Source of the DNA: Halomicroarcula saliterrae
Lineage (GTDB): Archaea; Halobacteriota; Halobacteria; Halobacteriales; Haloarculaceae
Direction: 5' to 3'
Assembly: GCF_031624395.1 (NCBI RefSeq)
Contig: NZ_JAMQON010000001.1
Coordinates: 496,001-560,000 of the forward strand
Length of the DNA: 64,000 bases
Positions 34,331 to 42,575 of the stretch are shown here, in pieces (the first letter of the stretch is position 1; every line of letters starts with the position of its first letter). Position numbers and translations under genes: made by a program. The notes below the pieces were generated by a model, which made no database searches, was not told the DNA's origin, and was given only the letters and a program-made list of their open reading frames with translations.

Positions 34331-34903
34331 ATGGCACGTGACACCACTGTCCCGCGGGACCAGGTCGAGGACGTGCTCGACGACTGGCCCGACGACCCGA
34401 CAGCGGTCGCACACACGGTCATGGAGACGTACGGCGCGCCGAACGAGGCGACAGAGAGCCGCCTCATCTGGTTCGACAACGGGCCCTGGAAGTACTCGAT
34501 TCTGTACCGGGAGGGCGTCTCACACGAGTTCCCGGCCCAGCACACGGACTACCTCGAACAGGCGATAGACTACGCCGTCGACCCGGACCGGTACGACGAC
34601 CTCGGTCAGTTCGACGGGAGCGTGACCGTCCGACGCACACGCGGCGAACTGTCCGCCGAGTGCCACGGGGAGCCGGCGAACTTCCTCGCGCTCAATCTGG
34701 CCCACGATATCCTCGCGGGCGAGAAGACGGTCGGGGAGGCTCGGAAAGCATACACCGAGATATACGCGCGCAAGGAGGCTGGCGGCCGGCCGGAGTACGT
34801 TCAGGGGCTGAAGTTCGACCTCCCGGAGACCGACCAGCGGGACCCGGACGAGAAGACGCTCACGGAAGAAATCAAGCAGGAAGCGGAGCACCAGGTCCAC
34901 TGA
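34331..34903 (+). CDS. Conserved haloarchaeal hypothetical protein
   Basis: 190 residues, acidic, soluble. Distinctive stretches are NEATESRLIWFDNGPWKYSILYREGVSHEFPAQH and ANFLALNLAHDILAGEKTV; the latter predicts a helix. I do not recognise a family with known function. The even codon use and length suggest a real, conserved gene. It ends 9 bp before the convergent meaB gene. Confidence 0.62.
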   Translation: MARDTTVPRDQVEDVLDDWPDDPTAVAHTVMETYGAPNEATESRLIWFDNGPWKYSILYREGVSHEFPAQHTDYLEQAIDYAVDPDRYDDLGQFDGSVTVRRTRGELSAECHGEPANFLALNLAHDILAGEKTVGEARKAYTEIYARKEAGGRPEYVQGLKFDLPETDQRDPDEKTLTEEIKQEAEHQVH

Positions 34904-34912
34904 GACGGCGCG

Positions 34913-35947
34913 TCACTCGCCGTGTTCGGACCGCCCGTCCAGACAGTCCCGCAGCGGTTCGAGCACCTCGTCGACGACGGTGTAGGGGTCCGTCTCGCGG
35001 GCCATGACGGCGTCGAGGTAGGCGTCGAGACCGCCCCCGCGGTCCAGCTCCGCGGCGACCATCCGATTGGCGTCCTCGCGCAGCAGCGTCCGTATCTCGG
35101 CGGCGAACCGGTCCCGGGCCTGCTGCTCGCGCCCGCCGGTCCTGTCCAGATAGTCGCCGTGGTCTGACAGCGCCGCGAGGAACTCCCCGACGCCCTCGCT
35201 CCGATTGGCGACGGTCTCGACGATGGGCGGCTCCCAGCCGTCCTCCGCGGCACCACCGTCCTCCGTCGTCCCGGCGACCTCGGTGCCCGACGCGCCGTGG
35301 TGGCCCGCCGTCGAGCGGCCCTGCAACATCTCGCGCAGCTGCTGGACGGTCCTGTCGGCACCGTCGAGGTCCGCCTTGTTGACCACGAACACGTCGCCGA
35401 TTTCCAGGATGCCCGCTTTCAGCATCTGCACGTCGTCGCCGCTCCCCGGCGGGACCAGCACGGCGACGGTGTCGGCGGTGCGGACGATGTCGACCTCGTT
35501 CTGGCCCGCGCCGACCGTCTCGACGACGACGTAGTCCTTGCCGAAGGCGTCCAGTGCGGTCACGGCGTCAGTCGTCGCCGTCGACAGGCCGCCAAGCGAC
35601 CCGCGGGCGGACATCGACCGGAAGAACACGTCCATGTCGCCCGCGTTCGAGGCCATCCGGATGCGGTCGCCGAGCACCGCCCCGCCCGAATACGGCGAGG
35701 ACGGGTCGATAGCGATGACGCCGACGGTGTGGCCCCGGTCGCGGTACTCGGCGGCCACCTTGTCCACGAGCGTCGACTTCCCCGCGCCCGGACTGCCGGT
35801 GACGCCGATGACCTCGGCGTGGCCGGTGTGTCGATGCAGCGCCGAGACGACGTCCCGGTAGCCCGGCGAGCGGTTCTCTATCTTCGTGATGACCCGCGCG
35901 AGGGCGCTGTGTTTCCCGGCGAGCAGGGCCTCGACGAGCTCGCTCAT
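34913..35947 (-). CDS. meaB: Methylmalonyl-CoA mutase-associated GTPase MeaB
   Basis: 344 residues. Walker A GVTGSPGAGKSTL (48-60), IDPSSPYSGGAVLGDRIRM (base-off cobalamin-protein chaperone signature), VVVETVGAGQNEVDI and NKAD are all present. MeaB loads and protects adenosylcobalamin on methylmalonyl-CoA mutase. The linker EVAGTTEDGGAAEDGWEP is an acidic insert. Its start overlaps the stop of the B12-binding subunit by 4 bp, so the two are coupled. The large mutase subunit is not in the window. Confidence 0.93.
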   Translation of the reverse strand: MSELVEALLAGKHSALARVITKIENRSPGYRDVVSALHRHTGHAEVIGVTGSPGAGKSTLVDKVAAEYRDRGHTVGVIAIDPSSPYSGGAVLGDRIRMASNAGDMDVFFRSMSARGSLGGLSTATTDAVTALDAFGKDYVVVETVGAGQNEVDIVRTADTVAVLVPPGSGDDVQMLKAGILEIGDVFVVNKADLDGADRTVQQLREMLQGRSTAGHHGASGTEVAGTTEDGGAAEDGWEPPIVETVANRSEGVGEFLAALSDHGDYLDRTGGREQQARDRFAAEIRTLLREDANRMVAAELDRGGGLDAYLDAVMARETDPYTVVDEVLEPLRDCLDGRSEHGE

Positions 35948-36366
35948 CGATCGGGGGCCTGCTCGCGGATGTACCCTATCATCTCGTCCATCGACGCGCC
36001 GGGGCCGAAAATCTCGTCGACGCCCAGCTCGCGGAGCTCGGCCTGGTCGTCGTCGGGGACGATGCCGCCCACGAGCACCAGCCGGTCGTCGAACGCGTCG
36101 TACTCCCGCAGCCCGTCGAGAATCCTCGGTACCAGCGTCTTGTGGGCCCCCGAGAGGATGGAGATGCCGACCACGTCGACGTCCTCCTGAACGGCGGCCT
36201 GCACCACCTCGTCGGGCGAGCGGTGGAGCCCGGAGTAGATGACCTCGAAGCCCGCGTCCCGCAGCGCGCGGGCGATGACGTGGGCGCCCCGGTCGTGGCC
36301 GTCCAGCCCGACCTTCGCGACCAGACAGCGAATCGTGCGTTCGTCCTGCTCGCGCTCGACGCTCAT
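35944..36366 (-). CDS. B12-binding subunit of methylmalonyl-CoA mutase
   Basis: 140 residues from the ATG at 36366. The cobalamin-binding signature D-x-H-x-x-G is DGHDRG (22-27), followed by GISILSGAHKTLVPRIL and the GGIVPDDDQAEL loop. This is the separate small/C-terminal mutase chain typical of archaea. With the catalytic chain elsewhere, it converts methylmalonyl-CoA to succinyl-CoA. Forms an operon with meaB. Confidence 0.93.
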   Translation of the reverse strand: MSVEREQDERTIRCLVAKVGLDGHDRGAHVIARALRDAGFEVIYSGLHRSPDEVVQAAVQEDVDVVGISILSGAHKTLVPRILDGLREYDAFDDRLVLVGGIVPDDDQAELRELGVDEIFGPGASMDEMIGYIREQAPDR

Positions 36367-36439
36367 GCCAACGGCTACCACGTCGTCCGATTTCACTCTT
36401 GCCCCGGTGCAGTCGCCGCCGCTCCGACACGACCCGGTC

Positions 36440-36715
36440 TCACATCCCCATGTCGCTGGCCGCCTCGGGGACCGGGAGCGAGTTCGGAGACGTGCCCAGC
36501 AGCTCGGCGGCGTGGTCGAGCGCCATGTCGAACCCGTAGTAGCGTTCCAGTTCGTCGCCGTCGGCGCTCGGCCGGACCTTCAACATCGCGTACCCCTCGA
36601 CGTTCTGGGCGATGGCCGCTCCGCCGTTCGCGCCCTCGAAGGTGAGCAGCCGCTCCGCCTCGGTCTCGGTGTAGCGCGCCGTGATGCCGTCGGCCGTCGC
36701 TTCGGTCTCTGCCAT
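36440..36715 (-). CDS. Small conserved haloarchaeal protein (DUF7111-like)
   Basis: 91 residues beginning MAETEATADGITARYTETEAERLL; the middle AAIAQNVEGYAMLKVRPSADGDELERYYGFDMALDHAAELL is well structured. The family name is recalled only tentatively. Located 74 bp upstream of the mutase subunit on the same strand, so co-transcription is possible. Function unknown. Confidence 0.6.
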   Translation of the reverse strand: MAETEATADGITARYTETEAERLLTFEGANGGAAIAQNVEGYAMLKVRPSADGDELERYYGFDMALDHAAELLGTSPNSLPVPEAASDMGM

Positions 36716-36770
36716 TGGACGGGGTTAGGACCGGACGAAATGAAAGCTGTCGGTACGCGGTAGAAGACTT

Positions 36771-37195
36771 ATGTCCGCAACCGGTGTGAGTCGCGGTAGC
36801 GTGACTGAACGCGTCGCGGCACTGCGCGCGACAATCGCCCGCCGGCTGGCCGTCGACCGACGGGCACTCGCGGCCTTCCGCGTCGCGCTGGCGCTCGTCG
36901 TGCTCGTCGACCTCGCGCGACGGGTGCCCGACGCGCGGGCCTTCTACGCCGACGCCGGCGTGCTCCCGCGGCCGTGCACCGCAACGAGCGATGGCGCAAG
37001 TTCTTCGCCGACGCCAAGCGCGAGCCGCGGCTGCGCGAGTCGCTGGCCCGGTACCTCTGTGTGCGCTGGGACCGGACCCACGACAGCGAACTGACCGACG
37101 TACAGCTGTGGCACATGAGCGAACGGACCGCTCTCGACGGGTCCGAGACTGTCCAACGGGAGCGGCTGGGCACGTACCGCTGTGGGTCGGCGTGA
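36771..37195 (+). pseudogene. Internally deleted HTTM-domain (gamma-carboxylase-like) membrane gene
   Basis: Two reading frames meet near 36970. Frame 1 from the ATG at 36771 encodes an HTTM N-terminus (ATIARRLAVDRRALAAFRVALALVVLVDLARRV, then FYADAGVLPR). Just after it, frame 3 resumes as HRNERWRKFFADA...SLARYLCVRWDRTHDSEL...GTYRCG, the HTTM C-terminus. Full proteins are about 450-500 residues; here about 60 N-terminal and 72 C-terminal residues remain. An internal deletion of about 1 kb with a frameshift explains this. Confidence 0.78.
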
Positions 37196-37233
37196 GTCGA
37201 AACACCCGAGGGGGTCCCACACGTGGGCCCGGT

Positions 37234-37518
37234 ATGGCGAAGTGGCTCCGGAGCGGCCGGCGGCGGGACATCTGCGTGCTCCTCGCCGCGGCCGACGACG
37301 GCGAACTGACCGGCCAGCGGCTCAAGACGCGGCTCGAACGGCGGTACGACACCCGCATCGACTCACAGAGCTTCTACGGAGCGCTGGAGGCGATGGCGGA
37401 CGCGGGGTTCGTCACCGCACGGACCGACGGTATCGCCGACAAGTACTCACTGACCGAGGCCGGGGAGCGGCGGCTCCGCGAGCAGTTCGAGTGGCTGCGC
37501 GAGAGCCTCGGCGAGTGA
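37234..37518 (+). CDS. PadR-like winged-helix regulator
   Basis: 94 residues. RRDICVLLAAADDGELTGQRLKTRLERRYDTRIDSQSFYGALEAMADAGFVTA is the PadR helix-turn-helix and ADKYSLTEAGERRLREQF the wing plus start of the C-terminal helix. The C-terminal dimerisation helix is short, as in haloarchaeal PadR-like proteins. Located right after the HTTM remnant, with which it may once have been co-regulated. Targets unknown. Confidence 0.8.
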   Translation: MAKWLRSGRRRDICVLLAAADDGELTGQRLKTRLERRYDTRIDSQSFYGALEAMADAGFVTARTDGIADKYSLTEAGERRLREQFEWLRESLGE

Positions 37519-37702
37519 GTGCCCGAGACGTAGCCAGCGATAGCGGGTCGCCCGGGCTGCCGGTCCACGGTCATCTGTCGGGCCGGCGTTCCGAGACGGT
37601 CGGCGGCGGCCTCTGGTCTCCCGCAGTCGAGAAAATTCACTGAACCCAACCACTCTAGAAACTGTCGCACTTATGCGATTTGAGCTTCTATATGTGGGTA
37701 TT

Positions 37703-38380
37703 ATGAATAGACGTACGTTTCTGCAATCAGCGGGTGGGACCGCTGGCGCCGCGACTCTCGCAGCGGCGTCGGGGACGGCGGCTGGGCAGGCGGAGGGGAC
37801 AGAGGCAGGCGGCGGCGGTGGCGGCCAGACGGCGCCCGACTACGGCGACTGGTTCGACGACGTGGACAACTTCTCCGGGCCGGGTGACACGGTCGACGCG
37901 ACCGGACAGGACTCGACGACGGTCGAGGTCGGCGTCCAGGCCAACGGCGGCGCCTTCGGCTTCGGCCCGCCCGCCGTCCACGTCGACAACGGCGCGACGG
38001 TCCAGTGGGAGTGGACGGGCCAAGGCGGCGGCCACAACGTCGTCTCCGACGGTGGCGGGCCGCTGGACTCGGGCGAAGCGGTCGCCAACGCCGGCGTCAA
38101 CTACGAGTTCACGTTCGACGAAGACGGCATCTTCAACTACTACTGTGACCCCCACCTGGGACTGGGAATGAAAGGCTCGGTCGTCGTCGGCGAGGAGTAT
38201 CCGACAGCGGCCGCGGGCGGCGGCGGGCCGGTCGAGGTGGACCCACACGAAGCGGGGGTTCCGATCCAGCCCCACTACGTCGGCTTCGGCGCCGGGCTCG
38301 CGGTCATCATCCCGCTCATCTTCACGTACTTCCAGCTCAAATACGGCGAATCGCCCCACACGAGCGGCGGCAGCGACTGA
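37703..38380 (+). CDS. Tat-exported halocyanin with C-terminal membrane anchor
   Basis: 225 residues from the ATG at 37703. Tat signal MNRRTFLQSAGG, then a Gly/Glu linker. The cupredoxin domain has the type-1 copper ligands: GHNVV His, YYCDPH (Cys and His) and GLGMKG (Met). A transmembrane helix near 197-218 (GLAVIIPLIFTYF) anchors it outside the cell. Halocyanins shuttle electrons between membrane complexes. The C-terminal anchor differs from lipid-anchored halocyanins such as the one at 61.4 kb. TATA-like ACTTATG lies about 30 bp upstream. Confidence 0.9.
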   Translation: MNRRTFLQSAGGTAGAATLAAASGTAAGQAEGTEAGGGGGGQTAPDYGDWFDDVDNFSGPGDTVDATGQDSTTVEVGVQANGGAFGFGPPAVHVDNGATVQWEWTGQGGGHNVVSDGGGPLDSGEAVANAGVNYEFTFDEDGIFNYYCDPHLGLGMKGSVVVGEEYPTAAAGGGGPVEVDPHEAGVPIQPHYVGFGAGLAVIIPLIFTYFQLKYGESPHTSGGSD

Positions 38381-38429
38381 GACGGATTGTCGTCCCGGTC
38401 GGAGCTGGCTCTCGCGTCGACGGGCCGCC

Positions 38430-39287
38430 CTAGTCGTACTCGTAGAACCCGGCGCCGGTCTTCTTCCCGAGGTCGCCCGCTTCCACTTTCCGTTTGAGGA
38501 GGTAGGCCGGCCTGTAGCGGTCACCCAGTTCCGCCCGGAGCGTCTCGCTGGCGTCGAGCACCACGTCCAGCCCGATGTGGTCGGCCAGTTCGAGCGGACC
38601 CATCGGGACGTTCGTCCCCAGCCGCAGGCCGCGGTCCACGTCGTCCCTCTCGGCGACACCCTCGTCGTAGGCCCGGATGCCCTCGTTTATCCACGGCAGC
38701 AGGACGCGGTTGACGACGAAGCCCGGTTTGTCGTCGGCCTCCCATGTCTCCTTGCCCAGCGCCGCGGCGAACTCGTGTGCGAGGCCGACCGTCTCCGCGC
38801 TCGTGTGCTCGCCGACGACGACCTCCACGCCCGCCATCACCGGTACCGGGTTCATGAAGTGCAGCCCGACGACCCGCTCGGGGCGGTCGACGACGCTCGC
38901 GATGCCGGTTATCGAGAGCGTGCTCGTGTTGGTCGCAAGCACCGTCTCGGGGTCACAGGTCGCTGCCAGGTCCGCGAACACCGACTGCTTGACATCGAGG
39001 TCCTCGGTGACGGCTTCGACCACGACCTCGGCGTCGGCCAGGGCGTCCAGCTTGGTCGTGCCGGTGATGCGGTCCCGGACCTCGTCGGCCGCCGCCCGGT
39101 CGAGGTCGCCGCGGTCGACGACCCGGGCCAGGCTCTCCTCGATGGACTCGAACCCGTCGGCGACGAGTCGCTCGTCCACGTCGCGCAGTACGACGCGGTA
39201 CCCCGCGACGGCCGCCACCTGTGCGATACCGGCGCCCATCTGTCCCGCACCGACGACGCCGACGGTGTCGATATCGTCGAGTTCCAT
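38430..39287 (-). CDS. 3-hydroxyacyl-CoA dehydrogenase
   Basis: 285 residues. NAD-binding VGVVGAGQMGAGIAQVAA (9-26), AVTEDLDVK, NTSTLSIT, LHFMNPVPVM (catalytic His) and NRVLLPWINEGI follow the 3HCDH order. The C-terminal domain ends KTGAGFYEYD. It is a stand-alone single-function enzyme for (S)-3-hydroxyacyl-CoA oxidation in beta-oxidation or the reverse in biosynthesis. A 24-bp tandem duplication lies in its promoter region. Confidence 0.92.
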   Translation of the reverse strand: MELDDIDTVGVVGAGQMGAGIAQVAAVAGYRVVLRDVDERLVADGFESIEESLARVVDRGDLDRAAADEVRDRITGTTKLDALADAEVVVEAVTEDLDVKQSVFADLAATCDPETVLATNTSTLSITGIASVVDRPERVVGLHFMNPVPVMAGVEVVVGEHTSAETVGLAHEFAAALGKETWEADDKPGFVVNRVLLPWINEGIRAYDEGVAERDDVDRGLRLGTNVPMGPLELADHIGLDVVLDASETLRAELGDRYRPAYLLKRKVEAGDLGKKTGAGFYEYD

Positions 39288-39306
39288 ACGCCCGGTAGGG
39301 CTGGCC

Positions 39307-39354
39307 CGTGCGTAAGCGTACTGCCGGACACGTGCGTAAGCGTACTGCCGGACA
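39307..39354. repeat. Perfect 24-bp tandem duplication in the 3HCDH promoter
   Basis: 39307-39330 and 39331-39354 are identical, with no spacer; the unit is CGTGCGTAAGCGTACTGCCG plus GACA. On the minus strand each copy contains GCTTACGC, centred about 27 and 51 bp upstream of the dehydrogenase start, so the probable box A is doubled. Confidence 0.9.
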
Positions 39355-39392
39355 GTGACACATATGAATTCTGACCATTCAGTGAGAGGAAG

Positions 39393-39399
39393 TTATATA
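39393..39399 (+). promoter_or_regulatory. TATA-like TTATATA in the FBPase/3HCDH divergent region
   Basis: TTATATAG lies between the divergent dehydrogenase and FBPase genes. It is 160 bp from the FBPase start, so it would imply a leader; a second candidate, ATACTTATG (about 39469-39477), is closer. Orientation is undecided. Confidence 0.3.
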
Positions 39400-39558
39400 G
39401 AACGCAATAACACACCGACGGCAGCGGTAACAAATATTAACTCGCTCTGTAGTAAATGTCAGTCTAAAGATACTTATGGTGGGGGCCTGAACGGAGAAAC
39501 GACGCAGTCACCGACGACCACTGCCCGAACGTCCCGGGTACCACCACACATCCCATCA

Positions 39559-40437
39559 ATGAGCGAATCACTCGACGTCTCGGCCACAAACGCCGACGCT
39601 ACGGTCGCACAGGTCATCGACACTATCGCGGAAACAACCCCCGACGTGCGGACGGCGATTTTCACGGAGCGCGGCCACAGCGAGTCGGTAAACCCAACAG
39701 GCGACGCGCAGCTGGCGGCCGATCTGCGGGCCGACGAGCTGTTCGAGGAGCGGCTGCTCGCCATCGACGGCGTCGCGAGCTACGCCAGCGAGGAGCGCGA
39801 GGACGTGACGACCTCGACCGGTCGGCTCCACGTCGCGATGGACCCGCTCGACGGGTCGTCCAACCTGGAACCCAACAGCGGTATGGGGAGTATCTTCTCG
39901 GTGTACAGCGAACAGCCCCCGACCAGCGGGCGGAACCTCGTCGCGGCCGGCTTCGTCGTCTACGGGCCGGTCACCTCGATGGTCGTCGCCCGCGAGGGCC
40001 GCGTCCGGGAGTACCTGCTCGAAGACGGCGACCGGCGCCTCGTGGACAACGACGTCACCGTCCCCGAGGACCCGACCGTCTTCGGCTTCGGCGGCGGCGT
40101 GGACTCGTGGACCGACGAGTTCGAGCCGGTCGCCGAGTCCATCCGCGAGGAGCTGAAGCTCCGCTACGGCGGCGCGATGGTCGCCGACATCAATCAGGTG
40201 CTTACCTACGGTGGGGTCTTCGCCTACCCCGCGCTCCAGTCCCGTCCCGAGGGGAAGCTCCGGCTCCAGTTCGAGGGCCACCCGATGGCCTACGTCGTCG
40301 AGTCCGCGGGCGGGCGCTCCTCGAACGGCGACGAGTCGCTGCTGGGGACGGAACCCGACGAACTCCACGAGCGGACGCCGCTGTATCTGGGCAACGACTC
40401 GCTCATCGACCGCATCGAGTCGTCGGTCGAGCAGTAA
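39559..40437 (+). CDS. fbp: Class I fructose-1,6-bisphosphatase
   Basis: 292 residues from the ATG at 39559. The metal-binding DPLDGSSN (95-102) of the FBPase/inositol monophosphatase superfamily is intact. Phosphate-contact segments include GGAMVADINQVLTYGGVFAYPA and GRSSNG. The bacterial-type class I arrangement serves gluconeogenesis by hydrolysing fructose 1,6-bisphosphate. An open frame continues 68 codons upstream but its composition is not conserved-like, so the shorter start is preferred. Confidence 0.92.
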   Translation: MSESLDVSATNADATVAQVIDTIAETTPDVRTAIFTERGHSESVNPTGDAQLAADLRADELFEERLLAIDGVASYASEEREDVTTSTGRLHVAMDPLDGSSNLEPNSGMGSIFSVYSEQPPTSGRNLVAAGFVVYGPVTSMVVAREGRVREYLLEDGDRRLVDNDVTVPEDPTVFGFGGGVDSWTDEFEPVAESIREELKLRYGGAMVADINQVLTYGGVFAYPALQSRPEGKLRLQFEGHPMAYVVESAGGRSSNGDESLLGTEPDELHERTPLYLGNDSLIDRIESSVEQ

Positions 40438-40446
40438 CGCCGGTTT

Positions 40447-42465
40447 TCAGTAGCCGAGATATATCGCCAGCGCCTTCAGGACGCTGTAGACGGCGACGAG
40501 GAGCCCGACGAGCGCGCCCAGTATCGTCCCGACGATGCCGCTCGGCCAGAGCGAAAGCGGGTTCGGGAGTCCCGAGAGGAGGCCGGCGACCGGGCCCGGC
40601 AGCAGTGACCCGCCACCGCCCGCCTCGCTGACGTTTGTCACCGACTGCCCGCCCACCACGAGTTCCCCCGCCGTCGAGAGGTTCTGCACGTAGCTCCGGG
40701 TCCGCGTCTCGCCGGCCGGGACCGCTATCTCGTGGGTCGCCACGCTGCTGTCGTCGAGCCGGACGCTGAACGGGTAGCTCCCGTCGGCGGTTCCCCGGTT
40801 CTCGGCGGTGACGGTGATGCGAACGGCGTCGCCGGTGGTCGGTGCCGTCGCGTTGAGGCTGACGTTCGTGATTGCGATGTCCGGCCGGCCGCCGGCGTCG
40901 CTGGCAGCCGCGGTCCCGTCGGACTCGGTCGCTCCTTCGTCCGTGGGCTGGGTCGCCGTGGCGTCGGTCTGGCCCGTCCGGTTCTCGCTATCCGTCCCCC
41001 GTTTGGCTCCGACGGCGAACCGGGACAGCCCCGGCGCGGTGGCCTGATAGGTAACTCCGCGCTCCGTCCGGCCGACGACCGACGTGGTCAGGGGCGTCCA
41101 GCCGTCGGCGTTCCGGGACAGCACCACGTCTTCGGGGGCCACGCCGGTCCGGTTCAGGGCCGTCCGGTTCACGCTGAACCTGACGCTCACCCGGTTCGCG
41201 GGGACCGCGTGGTCGACCGAGAACAGCCCGAACCACGGGCCGTCGAACGACGCCGGCGGCCGGTCGCTGGCCGCCATCCCGAGCGAGAGCGACCTGTTGG
41301 CCGGGAAGGCCGCGCTGAGGCGGTCGAGCGTGACGTTGCCGCCCTCGACGAGCGAGCCGTTCCGGGCTCTGACCTGCTGGACGAGGCCGGTCCCCTCGAC
41401 GGTCGCGGTCGCGTGGGTCGCGTTCTGTCGCACCACGGTGACGGCGCTGGGCTCGTCAGCGGTCGCTCGCACGGTCAGCTGTCTGGTCGCGACGGCCGTG
41501 TGGCCCTCGCTGTCGGTCACTTCCAGGGTGATGTCGTGGCGCCCCGCCGTCGCGAACGCCACATGGACGGACGGCCCAGTGAGGAGCGTACCGCCGTCGA
41601 TGTACCACCGGTAGCTCTCGATGCCGTCGGTATCGACAGTCTCGGCGGCGCTGAAGTTCACGGCCGTCCCGACCGTCGTCGTCTCCGGGCCGTCGAGGAC
41701 GATGTCGGGCGCGGAGTCCTCGTAGCGGAACTGCCGCATCCGGGACAGCACGCGCATGTTGCCGTTCCGGTCGATCGCCCGTTCCCAGACGAAGCTGTAG
41801 GCGCCGTACTCCGGGACGGTGTAGCGGGTCCTGAATCTCGTGTTCGAGTCGTCCTCGGCGGTGAAATTCGCCATCGTGAGCCGGTCTTCGGCCGGCCCGG
41901 TGACGGCCAGTCGGAGCCCGGACAGCGGCTCCGTCGTGGCGAGACGCACCTCGACGGTGGAGTCGTTGAGCCGCGTGAGCACGAAGTACCTGAAATCCGG
42001 AACGAGGGTGTCCATGCCGGTCACTGTCATCGTGCCGCTGGTCAGTCGGTTGCCGGCCCCGTCGGCGATGGCGCCGCCGTCGGCGAAACTGACCGTGACG
42101 TTGTCGACGTTCTGCCGTTCGCCGAGGAGCAACGTGACGGTCGCGCCGTCCCCGGTCGGGTCGACGGTGACGTTCGAGACGCTCCCGCTACTGAGCGCGA
42201 AATCACCGGCCGTTACCGACTGCCGGTCGATGGTGCTGTTATCGGTGAAGGTAAGCTCGATTTCCGTCGACCCGGCCATCGTGGCGTTGGTCCACTCCGG
42301 CGCGTCGGTGTCGTTCTCCGCGTCGAGTTCCTGTGTCTCGGCCGCCGACACAGCGCCGCTACTCGAAAGCACAAGCACCAGACACAGGAGCGATAACAGG
42401 AGCCAGCCGGCGACTCGAACCCGCCGGTCCGCTGGTGGCGCTCGGTGCCGGCTGCCCCCTCGCAT
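40447..42465 (-). CDS. Exported PKD/CARDB surface protein with PGF-pre-PGF-like domain
   Basis: 672 residues from the ATG at 42465. A Sec signal follows the basic N-terminus (GWLLLSLLCLVLVLSSSGAVSA). N-terminal beta repeats are rich in N-x-S/T sites. A PKD domain lies near 265-340 (ESYRWYIDGG; HDITLEVTDSEGH). Near 440-520 is an APEDVVLSRNADGWTPL domain of the archaeal PGF-pre-PGF type. A Thr/Asp-rich linker, a CARDB-like domain and a final membrane segment complete it. Likely a glycosylated cell-surface structural protein. Ends 9 bp after fbp on the opposite strand. Confidence 0.8.
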   Translation of the reverse strand: MRGGSRHRAPPADRRVRVAGWLLLSLLCLVLVLSSSGAVSAAETQELDAENDTDAPEWTNATMAGSTEIELTFTDNSTIDRQSVTAGDFALSSGSVSNVTVDPTGDGATVTLLLGERQNVDNVTVSFADGGAIADGAGNRLTSGTMTVTGMDTLVPDFRYFVLTRLNDSTVEVRLATTEPLSGLRLAVTGPAEDRLTMANFTAEDDSNTRFRTRYTVPEYGAYSFVWERAIDRNGNMRVLSRMRQFRYEDSAPDIVLDGPETTTVGTAVNFSAAETVDTDGIESYRWYIDGGTLLTGPSVHVAFATAGRHDITLEVTDSEGHTAVATRQLTVRATADEPSAVTVVRQNATHATATVEGTGLVQQVRARNGSLVEGGNVTLDRLSAAFPANRSLSLGMAASDRPPASFDGPWFGLFSVDHAVPANRVSVRFSVNRTALNRTGVAPEDVVLSRNADGWTPLTTSVVGRTERGVTYQATAPGLSRFAVGAKRGTDSENRTGQTDATATQPTDEGATESDGTAAASDAGGRPDIAITNVSLNATAPTTGDAVRITVTAENRGTADGSYPFSVRLDDSSVATHEIAVPAGETRTRSYVQNLSTAGELVVGGQSVTNVSEAGGGGSLLPGPVAGLLSGLPNPLSLWPSGIVGTILGALVGLLVAVYSVLKALAIYLGY

Positions 42466-42575
42466 ACGGTCCAGTTGCTCGCCACTGACTATCAATGGCC
42501 CGGCACCATTACAGCCGATGATAATCACCCGGTTCGGGGGGAACACCTGTCACCCCGCGGACCGTGTGGTACGGT

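Noticed and set aside
39355-39558. 68-codon N-terminal extension of fructose-bisphosphatase
   Set aside because: The segment is AT-rich with promoter-like elements and low-complexity Thr/Asn/Ser composition; the conserved enzyme begins near MSESLDV.
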